Assembly (NCBI GenBank): GCA_026545765.1
Contig: JAIFAC010000285.1
Location: 1 to 64,000 of the forward strand
Reading direction: 5' to 3'
DNA length: 64,000 nt
From: Plantago major
Taxonomy: Eukaryota > Streptophyta > Magnoliopsida > Lamiales > Plantaginaceae
The notes beneath the pieces were generated by a model. The model made no database searches. It saw nothing but the letters and a program-made list of their open reading frames with translations, and was not told the origin of the DNA. The translations under genes and the position numbers were made by a program. This document shows, in pieces, positions 33,120 through 42,545 of the stretch (position 1 is its first letter; each line of letters begins with the position of its first letter).

Positions 33120-33872
33120 CTCCTTTGCATTGTTCAAGCATGCTCCGTGGTGGTGGTCGGAGGGCGATTGAGAGGACTGGCCGAGGCTGCTCGGGCGATG
33201 GAGCGTCTATGTTGAGCAGCGTCTCGGCGGATGAAAGACCCTAGGCGCCAAGAGGAGGCCGTCGGTGAAAAGCGCCATCCTGTCGCTAGAGAAGGATCTG
33301 AAAGTGCATCAGGATAGCATGGATGAGTACGTCATTGTCTCCGGACGAAGGCTGTCCAGGATTTCTTGGGGTTGGACTCCTGCAAGTTCATGCTTGAGTC
33401 CAAGTATGACGAGGCTCGGCAGGATGGCCGATCTTGGTAGGGGATTCGGTAGAGGTTGGATCCAGTGGGCTGTGATGTGGAGGCTGAAGGCATTTCTGCT
33501 TTGAAGGAGGCCGATGGCTCGGAGTTTGCGCCGGAGGGTGTCTCGGACGAAGACTTTCTCTAATGCAAGTTTGTGGAGCTGGTCTGTGATGAGACGGAGG
33601 ACAAGAAGTATGAACATGGTGGTCCGTACTTTCCATCGTTCGTGCCCCAAGTGCTAATGTCCAATGTCTTCGTCCCCTTGGAAGAGCATGTGGAGCACAA
33701 CCGAGACTGGCTGACTTTGCCCGGGCTTGTCAATGGTTTCGATCGGGATCTGGACTTGATGAAGCAGTGCCCCGCCTTCCTGGAAGAGTTGCGGTCCCGA
33801 AGGGAGAGGAGGTTGGCCCAGGAAGCGAGGCAAGCCCAGGAAAGGGAAATCGGAGGCCCCTCCGGAATTTAG

Positions 33873-34500
33873 GTTGGTTTGCCCGAGCGGCAGGAAGAAT
33901 GAAGACGGGGTATGCCCCGGAAGCCTGTAACTCTGGTCTTCGGACCTTAAGACTATGTTGTTTCTTTGCTATCATTGTTATGTATGGATAATTTACATCG
34001 AATTTCTGTGATCGATTCGATATTTATAGCAATGGTCCGGGTTCGTTGATGGCTCGGATCAACTCTTATCATCTGCTTGTGTTATTTCCTTTTCAAATGC
34101 ATGCTTCTCATTACGCGTTGAATGTATAAGATAAATCAGTAACCCAAGTTTCGTTGAGTCCTCGAGACCAAATTTTTCCAACAATAATATAATTCTCAAT
34201 TGGTCGACTCATGGCTCGGTCGGACAAGTCTTGCTTGATTTGTATCGACGCGGTGTACTATTCCGAGTCATTTTTGACTTGTGAAAAGGTTGTAAAAAAG
34301 GAGACGTTCTCACTAAAAAAGTTGAGTGGGGGCTACGGACCACGTTTGGCACCTCGGGTTGAGGATCCGAGCGATAGATTCAAAATAATTCTCCCAATAA
34401 GGCGAAAAATGTGAAAAGACTCGGGTTGGATAGCGGCCCAATTATTGGGCCCAAGTCGAGCCCAACTATCGCATTACTACACACCACGTGTCGGTGGTGA
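33873..34500 (+). other. Downstream region of antisense gene
   Basis: No gene seen. 33903-33960 has GGGGTATGCCCCGGAAGC then TGTAACT and a T-rich stretch, a plausible 3' end of the antisense transcript. 34312-34333 has AAAAAAGTTGAGTGGGGGC, which looks like a plus-strand polypurine tract. 34475-34523 is promoter-like. Confidence 0.45.
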
Positions 34501-34523
34501 TTGGCTCGCCACTTCTATATATA
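34480..34523 (+). promoter_or_regulatory. Promoter-like cluster
   Basis: CACCACGTGTCGG (a CACGTG core), then GATTGG (inverted CCAAT), then TTCTATATATACCC with a TATA box at 34516-34523, all within 45 bp and properly ordered on the plus strand. No open frame of note follows. It could belong to an LTR-like segment in plus orientation. Confidence 0.45.
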
Positions 34524-34689
34524 CCCTGGATTATGCGGCTTTTTGAGATCATTCCATCCTTTTATAGTAATAGGTGATCCGGATCAGGTCCGGACGTCAA
34601 ACAGTAAGTTGATCCCGCCGTTCCTATGCGTGATTCCTCTGAGGGTTTTTCGGGTGTCCAGAAATCCCTTTCTCGGATCAGCCTCTTCA

Positions 34690-35290
34690 AAAATACTCTT
34701 CATCGGATCGCCGGGCTAGTCTTCTTTCTCAAAGGCAGGTGGTTTGTACCAACTTGAGCCGAGGAAGCGGATTCTTCGGCTCGAGGATTACCAAACATTT
34801 GTGCATTCGAAAAAACTCCATTCCACTGATTGTTGTTGTCAGAAGTGCTTCTCCTCGGATCGCCGTGCTAGCCTTCTTTCACTGGGGCTATAGTTTGTAT
34901 CAACGACTTGAGCCCCGGGGAAGCAGGCTAGCTCACTGGTTCCGGGAGTTACTAAACCTGTTGTTTCGGAGGATCAAACCCGTGGACTGTCGACTCCTTC
35001 CACCATTTACCATTTTCTCGCGTTGAGTAACTGTACCCGAGAAAGTGGTTGTGGTGGAAGCTGCGGAAAGCCCATTGACTACGTCTTCGTGGCATCAATT
35101 GTCACTTGGATTCTCTGTCCCTAAGGCAGGCTTGTGTGATACGGAAGTCTCTACACGAATTCTGCACCCATTGCGGTTGAACCATCTTAAGTTGGTCCGA
35201 AAGTGGCTTCCATTTTAAGCCGCCGCTTCAAAATGCAAAGACCGTTGTAGAGGCTTCATGGTTCGGACGTCAGAAGTGCTTTTGAAAGTC
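34690..35290 (+). repeat. Degenerate tandem repeat, about 158 bp unit
   Basis: CATCGGATCGCCGGGCTAG at 34696 recurs as CTCGGATCGCCGTGCTAG at 34854. Each is followed by CTTCTTTC, then TTGTACCAAC/TTGTATCAAC, TTGAGCC, and a TTACTAAAC/TTACCAAAC word. A worn third unit with GGCAGGCTTGTG and GTCAGAAGTGCTTTT extends to about 35290. Open frames here (34739-35026 and 35299-35601) are by-products. Confidence 0.6.
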
Positions 35291-35948
35291 CCTACCATGT
35301 GAGTCCTATAGCTACTGCATTCGGATTGTTTTTAAGTTGGTTCGGTTGCATCAGACACTTGTTTCCAGTAACTGGTGTTCCCGTGAGGGTTTCCTCGAGT
35401 TACTGGGAAGAAGTGGCTGATGCTGCTGGGCCGTTATCCAGGAAGGACTCCCATTTCGGACATCCGTGTTGTTCCTGTCCTGCCTCGGATGCTTGGCTTC
35501 GGAACGGATATGCTTTCATGTTGCAAATGTTGAATATGCCGCCAAGAACTGCGTATTTGTATTGTAAAGAACGATGTATATTTCCCCTTTGTTTTATGTG
35601 ACTCGGACGGGTATACCCGAAGTTTGTAACTTTGTAATTTGTACTTTTTGAGTAATACAAGGTCTTTGAGTGTTTGCAACTTCTATCTTTGGCTTGTTAT
35701 GTCATTTCACCCGAACTGGCTTGTATAATTTAGTCTTGTCGAGAAATTGGTTTCTCAATTATTTGCTGAACAACTGGCTCGAACCTTTTTGAACGGTCCG
35801 AAGCGGTGTGTTCTTGTGAATATAGCTTCCTTGTTTTGCAAAAGTTGTATTGATTTGGCGGAAATTCAAGTACAACTTGTGGGCTTCAAGGAGAAAGAAA
35901 ATGACAAAAACTGAGATAACTGACGTAGTCTATTTTCGGAGTGTTATC
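35291..35948 (+). other. Region between pol end and repeats, Tat element
   Basis: No gene. 35597-35660 contains GGGTATACCCGAAGTTTGTAACTTTGTAATTTGTAC and AGTAATACAAGG, resembling a plant transcript 3' end. It repeats the GTATRCCC..GAAG..TGTAACT word of 33910. The pol stop on the opposite strand is at 35949, so plus- and minus-strand transcripts would converge here. Confidence 0.45.
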
Positions 35949-37300
35949 CTAAGCATAAAACTTTTGTAGATTCTTAGCATTCCAGGTTCACTTCAAGGCT
36001 TTTCCTTGGTCGTCTTCTAGCTCGAAGCTTCCATTGATTCTGGCTCCAGTAACCTTGTAGGGTCCTTCCCATTTGGGCTTGAGTTTTCCAACATTGCTTA
36101 GGATGTCAGCTCTTTGGAGGACCAAGTCCCCGATTTGTTTATCCTTGGGAAAAACATGCTTGTTGTTGGCCCGGGCAGACATAGCTTGATATCGGAGGAT
36201 ATTAGCTAGTGCCTTGCTCCTTTTGTCTTCGAGGAGCTCAAGGTCATAGATACTTGCAATCTCAATTTCATCAGGTTGGTATTGTTGGATCCTTTGGGTT
36301 TCCACAGTGATTTCAGAGGGGATTACCACCTCGGAGCCATAAACTAGTGCAAAAGGTGTCTCCTGGGTAGAAGTCCTGGTTGTCGTCCGATGTGCCCAGA
36401 GGACTCCAGCGAGATCATCCACCCAGCTGTCTTGAGAAGTTCTCAGCCTCTTTTCCAAAATCTTCACAATAGTTTTGTTGGTAGCTTCAACTTGTCCATT
36501 AGCTTGGGGTAGCGGAGTGAAGTCTTGCTCTATTTTGAAGAATGGAGCCATTCTTTCAATCGGCTCCGAAATTGTGCTCCATTGTCGAGACAATGACCCT
36601 AGGAAGTCGAATCGGCGGATGATATTTTTCCGGATGAAAGTCCTTACTCGACTTTACGTGATGGTAACTCTTGCTTGGCCTCAACCCGTTTGGTGAAGTA
36701 TTCTCTTGCTACAATAAGGAACTTCTTTTGGTGTATCTTTGCGTGGAAAGGGTCGACTAAGTCTATTCCCCACCAATTTTTTTACATTTTCAATTAGGTT
36801 TGGGTAAGGTAAAGAGATAAATTCTTGTTCTACATATTCTAAGAATGGAAATCGAATTTTGGAAATGGTGAGTCTATTTTGACTCGGTTGATTCAACATT
36901 TTAAACTTTATTACTTATTTTTATTTGTTTGTTGTACAAAAACTTTTTGAATTCGATGAAAGAGATTTTCCCAAGGAAAAGGCTTTTATAGCCTTGATCG
37001 AGCAGGCTATGATTAGCCGGAATCATAGGGTTGGTCGGACGATGCGATATAACATAGTATTGGTGTCTTCCACAGTCTGCGAATTTGGCGATCTGCATCA
37101 ATGGTAGAGCCAATAACCTTGCCTTATGATCTTACGAGCCAAAGTTCGTCCCCCGGAGTGACTTCCGCAACTTCCCGCATGGATTTCCTGCATAACAGTC
37201 TTCGCCTACTAGGGACCAAGGCATCTCATGTGAGTACTGGTGAAAGATCTCTTGTAAAGATCCTCCCCCAGGATGAAGTATCTGTTGGCTCGGCATAGGA
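35949..37300 (-). pseudogene. Tat integrase, broken
   Basis: The C-terminal half 36593-35988 is open: PQANGQVEATNKTIVKILEK (catalytic Glu), WAHRTTTRTSTQETPFALVY, then KPKWEGPYKVTGARINGSF. A TGA at about 35985 interrupts a tail that reads TWNAKNLQKFYA before the true stop at 35949-35951. Upstream, WWGIDLVDPFHAKIHQKK (first Asp) lies at about 36775-36720 and the second Asp block near 36600 is frame-shifted. The zinc-binding part (37300-36900) is barely readable. 36790-36990 is AT-rich with no integrase similarity and may be an insertion. Confidence 0.8.
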
Positions 37301-37394
37301 TCCTCCTCGCTTCTCTAGGATCTTAAGGTAGAGAGCCATCCTTAAGATCGTAAAATATGTCGGTCATCCAGCTCCTTTCAGCGCTCAAGAGGAA

Positions 37395-37900
37395 GACTTA
37401 TCCATTAAGGTTTGCCAGGGAGGAGTCTGTGAGAGTACTCAGGATGACACGCCTTGTGTCTAGAGCTCCTAAGGCCGAGGCATACTTGGAAAGGGCGTCG
37501 GCCTTCTCGTTCCATTCTCTGTGGAATTGCTCAAGAGTGAATACTTCAAAATGCTCAACCTCTTTGTTGAGGAGTTCCAAGTATTTGATCATGTTGGGTC
37601 CTTTAGCAGCAAAAGACCCAGAAAACTGGGATTCTACGAGCTGGGAGTCTGTATCAACTTTGATTCTTTTTACTTGAAGAGCTCATGCCATCCTCAAGCC
37701 TGTGAGCAGTGCCTCGTACTCGGCCTCGTTGTTTGTTACTTTAAAGTTGAGGGTGATGGCGTATTCTAGCTCGGCTCCTTGAGGGATTTCGAGAAAGATT
37801 CCTATTCCTCTTATTCGTCCGGTAGCGAATCCGTCCACTTGTAACATCCAACATTCCTTGTTCTCAAGTTTGCCTTCTCATGCAATAGTAGGCACTTTTC
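37395..37900 (-). pseudogene. Second RNase H domain of Tat element
   Basis: Minus-strand reading shows VDGFATG (Asp), NNEAEYEALLTGLRMA (Glu), a stop, VDTDSQLVESQFSGSF (Asp) and EWNEKADALSKYASALGA (Asp). These four blocks are those of the additional, archaeal-like RNase H carried by Tat-lineage elements between the usual RNase H and integrase. 37592-37398 is open. The stop codon near 37690 separates the Glu block from the second Asp block, so this copy is dead, but all four catalytic residues can be read. Confidence 0.75.
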
Positions 37901-38316
37901 TGTCTTCCTGCTTCTTGTCGGAAGATGCAGGTGTCGAAGTGTTGGTTACTTCATCTAGGATGAACATATGCCTCACCCTCATGGAGTCATCCATAGGTTC
38001 CTGATATCTGGTCTAGAGTTGAACGTTACTTCTGAGAATCTCTTCACGCTCATTCTCTTTGGTCCTTTCTCCTTCTGGGGTGGCCATCGCTTGAGTGAGC
38101 ATGACTTAGCTCACGTCTTCCTGTGGACTTTCGGTTCCTTCTTCCGTTTCCTCTGGATAATCTACCAGGAAGTCAGCAAGGACTTGAGCCTTTTTAGCAG
38201 ATGGAGCTTGGTACCCGATATCATATTTGCTTAGCTCGATCGCCCATTTGGATAAGCGTCCTAACTGATCTGGCTTGCCTAGGACATGTTTGAGTGGTTC
38301 ATTGGTGAGGCTTCAG
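37901..38316 (-). pseudogene. First RNase H and connector, Tat element, broken
   Basis: Continues from RT after a frame change at about 38330. LTNEPLKHVLGKPDQLGRLS and KWAIELSKYDIGYQAPSAKK are readable between 38310 and 38180, then AQVLADFLVDYPEETEEG. This is the end of the Gypsy RNase H and the acidic connector to the second RNase H domain. The stretch 38150-37900 is poorly readable. Confidence 0.65.
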
Positions 38317-39318
38317 TCATCGGGCAGTGTAGACTAGTGTGAAGGCGAGCTTCTCGATCTTGACATATCTGGCCTCGGAACCCACGAGGGCCTTGCTCAA
38401 GTAATAGATCGGCAAGTGGTCATTTCCTTGTATCCACACCAATACAGAACTCATGGCTTCATCAGTAGTAGCCAAGTAGAGGTAGAGAGGTTCACCTTCT
38501 ACTGGTTTGGACAAGAGGGGTGGCGTGAGGAGGTAGCTTTTTAAGTTATCCAAGGCCTCTTCGCACTCCTTTGCCCACTCGAACTTGTCTCCTTTCCTTA
38601 GAATTCTGAAGAAACGTAAGTTTTTCTCGGCGGACTTAGAGATGAAACAGCTCAGGGCCATCACCCTTCCCAAAAGCTTTTGCACTTCATTGATTTTCTT
38701 TGGTTGTGGTAAGTTCAAGCTTGCTTTTATTTTCTCCGGGTTAGCGCTGATACCCCTCTCCGTGACCATGTAACCAAGGAACTTTCCTCCCTTTACTCCA
38801 AACGTACACTTTTTTGGGTTCAACTTCATTCCATATTTACTAAGGATGGAAAAGCACTTGTTGAGATGCTCGATGTGTTGCTCTTCGGTCTTGATTTTTA
38901 CTAGCATGTCATCCACATAAACTTCCATGGTTTTGCCCAACTCCTCTTTGAACATCTTATTCACCAGTCGCTGATATGTAGCGCCCGTGTTCTTGAGGCC
39001 AAATGGCATGACCTTGAAGTAGTAGACCCCTCCTGTCGCAAAGAAGTCCGTCTTCTTAACGTCTTCCTGGGCTATCCTAATTTGGTAAAAGCCTTGATAG
39101 GCATCCATGAAGCTTAGGAGTGCGCATCCCGCGGTGGAGTAAACTAGCTGGTCTATGCGAGGTAATGGATAAGGATCCTTTGGGCAAAACTTTTTAAGCC
39201 TAGTGAAGTCATTGCACATTCTCCACTTTCCTGGAGCCTTTTCAACGAGGACTATGTTACAGACCCAGTCAGAGTACCTGACTTCCTCGATGTGTCCTAC
39301 TTCCATCAATTTGTCCAC
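38317..39318 (-). CDS. Tat reverse transcriptase with RNase H start (open frame)
   Basis: Open for 333 codons. Motifs in order: SDWVCNIVLVEKAPGKWRMC, SFMDAYQGFYQI (first catalytic Asp), YYFKVMPFGLKNTGATYQRL, MEVYVDDMLVK (active-site YVDD), LNPKKCTFGVKGGKFLGYMV, then the RNase H start PLYLYLATTDEAMSSVLVW and YYLSKAL. This covers the complete RT fingers, palm and thumb and half of RNase H, and the catalytic triad is intact. It is the best-preserved enzyme domain in the window. The frame is part of a longer polyprotein, so the Met at 39318 is not a real start. Confidence 0.9.
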   Translation of the reverse strand: MDKLMEVGHIEEVRYSDWVCNIVLVEKAPGKWRMCNDFTRLKKFCPKDPYPLPRIDQLVYSTAGCALLSFMDAYQGFYQIRIAQEDVKKTDFFATGGVYYFKVMPFGLKNTGATYQRLVNKMFKEELGKTMEVYVDDMLVKIKTEEQHIEHLNKCFSILSKYGMKLNPKKCTFGVKGGKFLGYMVTERGISANPEKIKASLNLPQPKKINEVQKLLGRVMALSCFISKSAEKNLRFFRILRKGDKFEWAKECEEALDNLKSYLLTPPLLSKPVEGEPLYLYLATTDEAMSSVLVWIQGNDHLPIYYLSKALVGSEARYVKIEKLAFTLVYTAR

Positions 39319-39339
39319 TTCTCCTGCTATGATAGCATC

Positions 39340-39790
39340 TTAAACCGGAGGGCTCCGGGGTCTCTTAGTGACCGAAAGAACGAGTACTGAAGCTCCTCTA
39401 GTTGACATGATGTAGCATTCCCAGGCTTCTCTAACATTGCCCACTTCTTCACCCACACCGTTCGCGGTTGGGAACTTTACCCTGTTGTGTAGGGGAGATG
39501 CGACTGCCCTGAATTGGTTAAGTCCTGGGCGACCTAGGATCACGTTATAGTCGAACGTGTTGTCGACCACCACAAAGAGGATTGTCTCAGTCACCTTTGT
39601 AGGGAAGGCGCCCATAGAGACTTGTAATGGTATACTTCCAATGGGACGCACTATAGAGCCCCTGAATCCTACCAAAGAGGTTTGTACTCACCCATACTGA
39701 ACGTTGCCCATGTGCATCTGTTCCACAGTTCTCCTGGATATTACATTGGAGGAACTCCCTATATCAACAAGTACCTTGTTGACTTTGTAA
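39340..39790 (-). pseudogene. Tat protease, active-site change
   Basis: Minus-strand reading from 39790: NKVLVDIGSSSNVISRRTVE, then a stop, then an open stretch 39675-39340 with SIVRPIGSIPLQVSMGAFP and FDYNVILGRPGLNQFRAV. The retroviral-type aspartic protease has a D-T/S-G triad; here it is D-I-G. LGRPGL is the second conserved block. Ile at the central position is not known to support catalysis, so this protease is probably dead. Confidence 0.75.
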
Positions 39791-39949
39791 GTGGCGATGA
39801 CTAGAGAAATGACGAGAGGAACGTCAGGATCTTTAAGATCTCCTCCACCAGACGTTGGTGAGGGTATCTCACTGTCATCAAAAGTGATGGCGTTTGTTCC
39901 TTTCAGAACCGGTGGAGCATAGGTTCTGTCATTGTTTCTCAGATGTTGC

Positions 39950-40440
39950 GCGGTTCTTTCCCTTGCATTTCAGCTATCTTCTCCGGTTGGACCTCCTGCA
40001 ATGGCATTGATAACCCCGCTATAGGGAAGGTTTTCCACTTCCATATCTTCATGATACCCACTGTATCTATGGCATGGTGGGGTGGGATTTCTGCTGGAGG
40101 TGGCGGTAAGGATCCTGTCGGAGGTTCTGAACCACGCTCCTCCCTTCTTCGTTCATCCTCTGGTGTCTGGAGGGTTCCTCCTCATATACTGGTTCTTTCA
40201 ATTTACCACTCCTTACCAACCTTTCTATTTCTGTTTTCAACTGGACACAATCCTCAGTTGAATGACCTTTGTGCTTATGAAACCTACAGTATTCCTTTGA
40301 AGCTTTGTTCTTCTTATTGCTCCTTGTAGGTTTTGGCCATTGTATATCTAAGTTTTTCTCAACAATAGAGGCCAAGATGTCGGATATTGGTCTATTGAGG
40401 CGAGTATACTTGGCGTATCTCATTGGCGGTGTTCTCTACC
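39950..40440 (-). pseudogene. Tat gag C-terminal part with zinc knuckle
   Basis: Open at 40423-40067. Starts LNRPISDILASIVEKNLDIQ and contains YCRFHKHKGHSTEDCVQLK, a CX3HX3HX4C-type knuckle typical of Tat gags, then KTEIERLVRSGKLKEPVYEE. It binds element RNA for packaging. The frame is lost near 40060, before protease. Confidence 0.75.
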
Positions 40441-41255
40441 TGCGGAACTCCCTCTTGTCTCTAAGTTCCTTCTTTTGTTCAAACTTTCCAGGACGGGGAA
40501 GGGGTTCTTGTCTTACTTGCTCTTTTCCCTTTCTGGCCCCAGCTCTTATTGGGACATTTCTTCTGTACTCTTCCCCATACAAGACTCCTTCGCAGATATC
40601 TTCCAAGTAATTTTCAGTTGTGATTTCCTCATTGGAAAGCTTTCTTCTGAGATCATCATTCTATGTGTTAGCATACAGGTGTCGGACCTGTTCTTCGATG
40701 CTGTGAGGCTCTACCTGGCACACTTCGGCATTGAAACGATCAAGAAAGGTCCTAAGGTCCTCGTGCACTTTACGGATTACTCACACTTGAAGTGTTCAAC
40801 TAATCTCTTTCTCTTCTTTGCTTTCTCAAACCTTTTCAGGAAGAGAGAAGCGATATCCGCGTAGGACTTGATGGAGCCATTGGGCAAAGAGGTCCACCAA
40901 TCCATTGCCTCCCCAAAGAGTGTAGTGGAGAAGTTGAGAGCTTTCATGTTGTCATTCGGGCCGTTGGTCTCCATCTTACTTTCATATCTAGTAAGGTGCC
41001 CCACAGGACAAGTATCCCCGTAATAGTGCTCAAGAGTTGGGATAGTGGAGTCGGGGCCCTTCCTTTCCCTCCTTATCTCATCACATAAAAGATTGGGTGC
41101 TCTAAGAGTCACCTTCTCATGTGCCTTCACCATCTTGCTCAGAGTGGCGATTTGAGTTTCCAAGGCCTTTTGTTGGGCATAAATACATTGTTGGTTAGCT
41201 TCTACTTGATCCTTGGGTTGATGGCCACATTTAGAGGAAGATCATCAACAGGGAC
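40441..41255 (-). pseudogene. Tat gag capsid part, truncated
   Basis: Open at 41163-40777. It contains YESKMETNGPNDNMKALNFS and LFGEAMDWWTSLPNGSIKSY, then FLKRFEKAKKRKRLVEHF; the paired Trp and SI.S(W/Y) words belong to the Retrotrans_gag family. The part 40776-40441 continues in a shifted frame with Arg-rich words. The N-terminal end is cut at 41255 by Gypsy copy B, and Met at 41163 is internal. Confidence 0.75.
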
Positions 41256-42545
41256 TAATGTGCTCAAATTATTTCTTAGAAAACAAGTAGTAAGCAGTTG
41301 TTATAGACAGACAAAGCTAAACCATAGGATCGTTCGCTAAGGAACCAATTAAGCTACCACAACGGTTTGAAAGCAAACAGTTACTTGTGAAAATAGATTG
41401 ATTTGTAAGATGGTTGTTTCTAAAAACTAGAATAAGATAAAGCAAATAAAGGTTTTTAACAATGAGAGAAGATGAACACAGTAGTAATGATCGAGTAATG
41501 CTAATTCTTTCTAGGGCAATCATTCATATTTGTCACTGCAGTCGTCGAAATCAATCAATCCAATTCAACCAATCGTTATTTGAATATTTCAAACTAGAGT
41601 AATCGTGGGTTGTCAATCCACGATCCTTAACCGAAAATGATTTTGAAAGTCTTGAACTAGCTTATTGGATTGAAGGTTTTACGAAGATTTTGAACTAAAC
41701 GAACCTATATGAATGAATCAAAACCACAAAGCGAATATACAATACTATCACATAACTACCGTCTTGAGTGGTTCGACTACTCATGATAGAAGCAAGGATC
41801 AAAGAATTCAAGATATTGCTCATGTTAAACATAAGCAGAATGATAATGCATGCAAGCTCATACAATTCGACAACAAGAACAAGAGCGAATTGTAAAGAGA
41901 TAAACAATGAAATTACCACAATAATCAAGAATTTGATATCAATCCTTCAATCAAAGATAAAACCAAGCTCGATGTGTTTCAATGTCAAGAATAATGTCTA
42001 GAGCCTCTTTTCTATGAAAAAATCAAGTATATGAAGTTATGGCAAGAAGACCTAATTCTAACCTAAAAGGAGTTTTTCGCTAAATCATGAAATTTTATAC
42101 AAATCTACTTGTGGCAGCATAAAATATACATACTGGCGAGACAACATTTAGGCTCCCAAATTTCTCTCGCAAAATCTCGCCGCGGAAAGAATTGTAGCCA
42201 CCGACCTCAGGTCAATCGAACATGATATGAGAGAGTTATGGCCAAAATGGCTAGACCGCTCCGTAAAACATCACTTTTGCAAGCTTCGCTAAAACGGCTC
42301 TCAAATCTTCGTCCGAACTCCGAATCCACTTCCGTTTTAGCCCATTTACTCTACATTCAAAGATCTAGAACCAAAGTTTTCACTCCGATTTTCACCTTCG
42401 GGACCAAATAACACAAAAAATCCTACAGAACACAAACAAAGTACCAAAGCATAAAAACGTACAAAAACACAATAAAACTAAGGTCAAAGACTAACAAAAG
42501 ACCGCTAAAAAGGACCAAATGAGACGTTAGAATATTGTCTCATCA
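41256..42545 (-). mobile_element. Gypsy gag-only copy B, 3' LTR
   Basis: Plus-strand AATGTGCTCAAATTATTTC to TATTGTCTCATCA, about 1.29 kb, the same family as the LTRs of copies A and C but more diverged. The polypurine tract lies at right (reverse of AAATCCCAAAACC). It carries CTCGCCGCGG at about 42177. It truncates the Tat gag at its left. Confidence 0.85.

Larger units (their letters stand above)
30976..33872 (+). pseudogene. Antisense accessory gene of Tat element, multi-exon
   Basis: Lies antisense to gag-pol between pol and the 3' LTR, as in several Tat-lineage elements. The main exon (about 31150-32449, longest open frame 351 codons from 31394) has an acidic N-terminus, then YEIPESVEILIPDELHAFYN, GWRLPVSSELLDILNDMGLS and QIIPNSLGNLMCFGGM. 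This matches the plant 'putative gypsy type transposon' family (Pfam Transposase_28, from memory). Predicted introns: from 31131, 32450-32572 and 33030-33119. The 32573-33029 exon is Lys/Ser-rich; the last exon is Arg/Glu-rich and ends REIGGPSGI at 33870. A TAG at 31371-31373 and two single-base shifts break it. Function unknown. Confidence 0.7.
28881..41255 (-). mobile_element. Tat-lineage Gypsy element, truncated
   Basis: Minus strand: gag (41255-39950), protease, RT, RNase H, second RNase H, integrase (ends 35949), spacer repeats, an antisense gene, polypurine tract, LTR. Gene order RT-RNase H-integrase is Gypsy; the second RNase H and the antisense gene point to the Tat lineage. The 5' LTR, primer site and start of gag are lost where gag-only Gypsy copy B begins at 41256. 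RT is open over 333 codons, so the element is younger than the Copia arms at the window start, yet protease and integrase are damaged. Confidence 0.8.

Noticed and set aside
31394..33872. Host protein-coding gene with introns and a TATA box
   Set aside because: The main exon matches the antisense-frame family of Tat retrotransposons and lies exactly between Tat pol and LTR, so I assign it to the element.
34211..35601. Plus-strand open frames at 34211-34414, 34739-35026 and 35299-35601
   Set aside because: They fall in degenerate repeats, share no recognisable domain and have no consistent frame between repeat units.
36790..36990. Small nested transposon inside the Tat integrase
   Set aside because: AT-rich and unlike integrase, but I can find no terminal repeats or target duplication to support an insertion.
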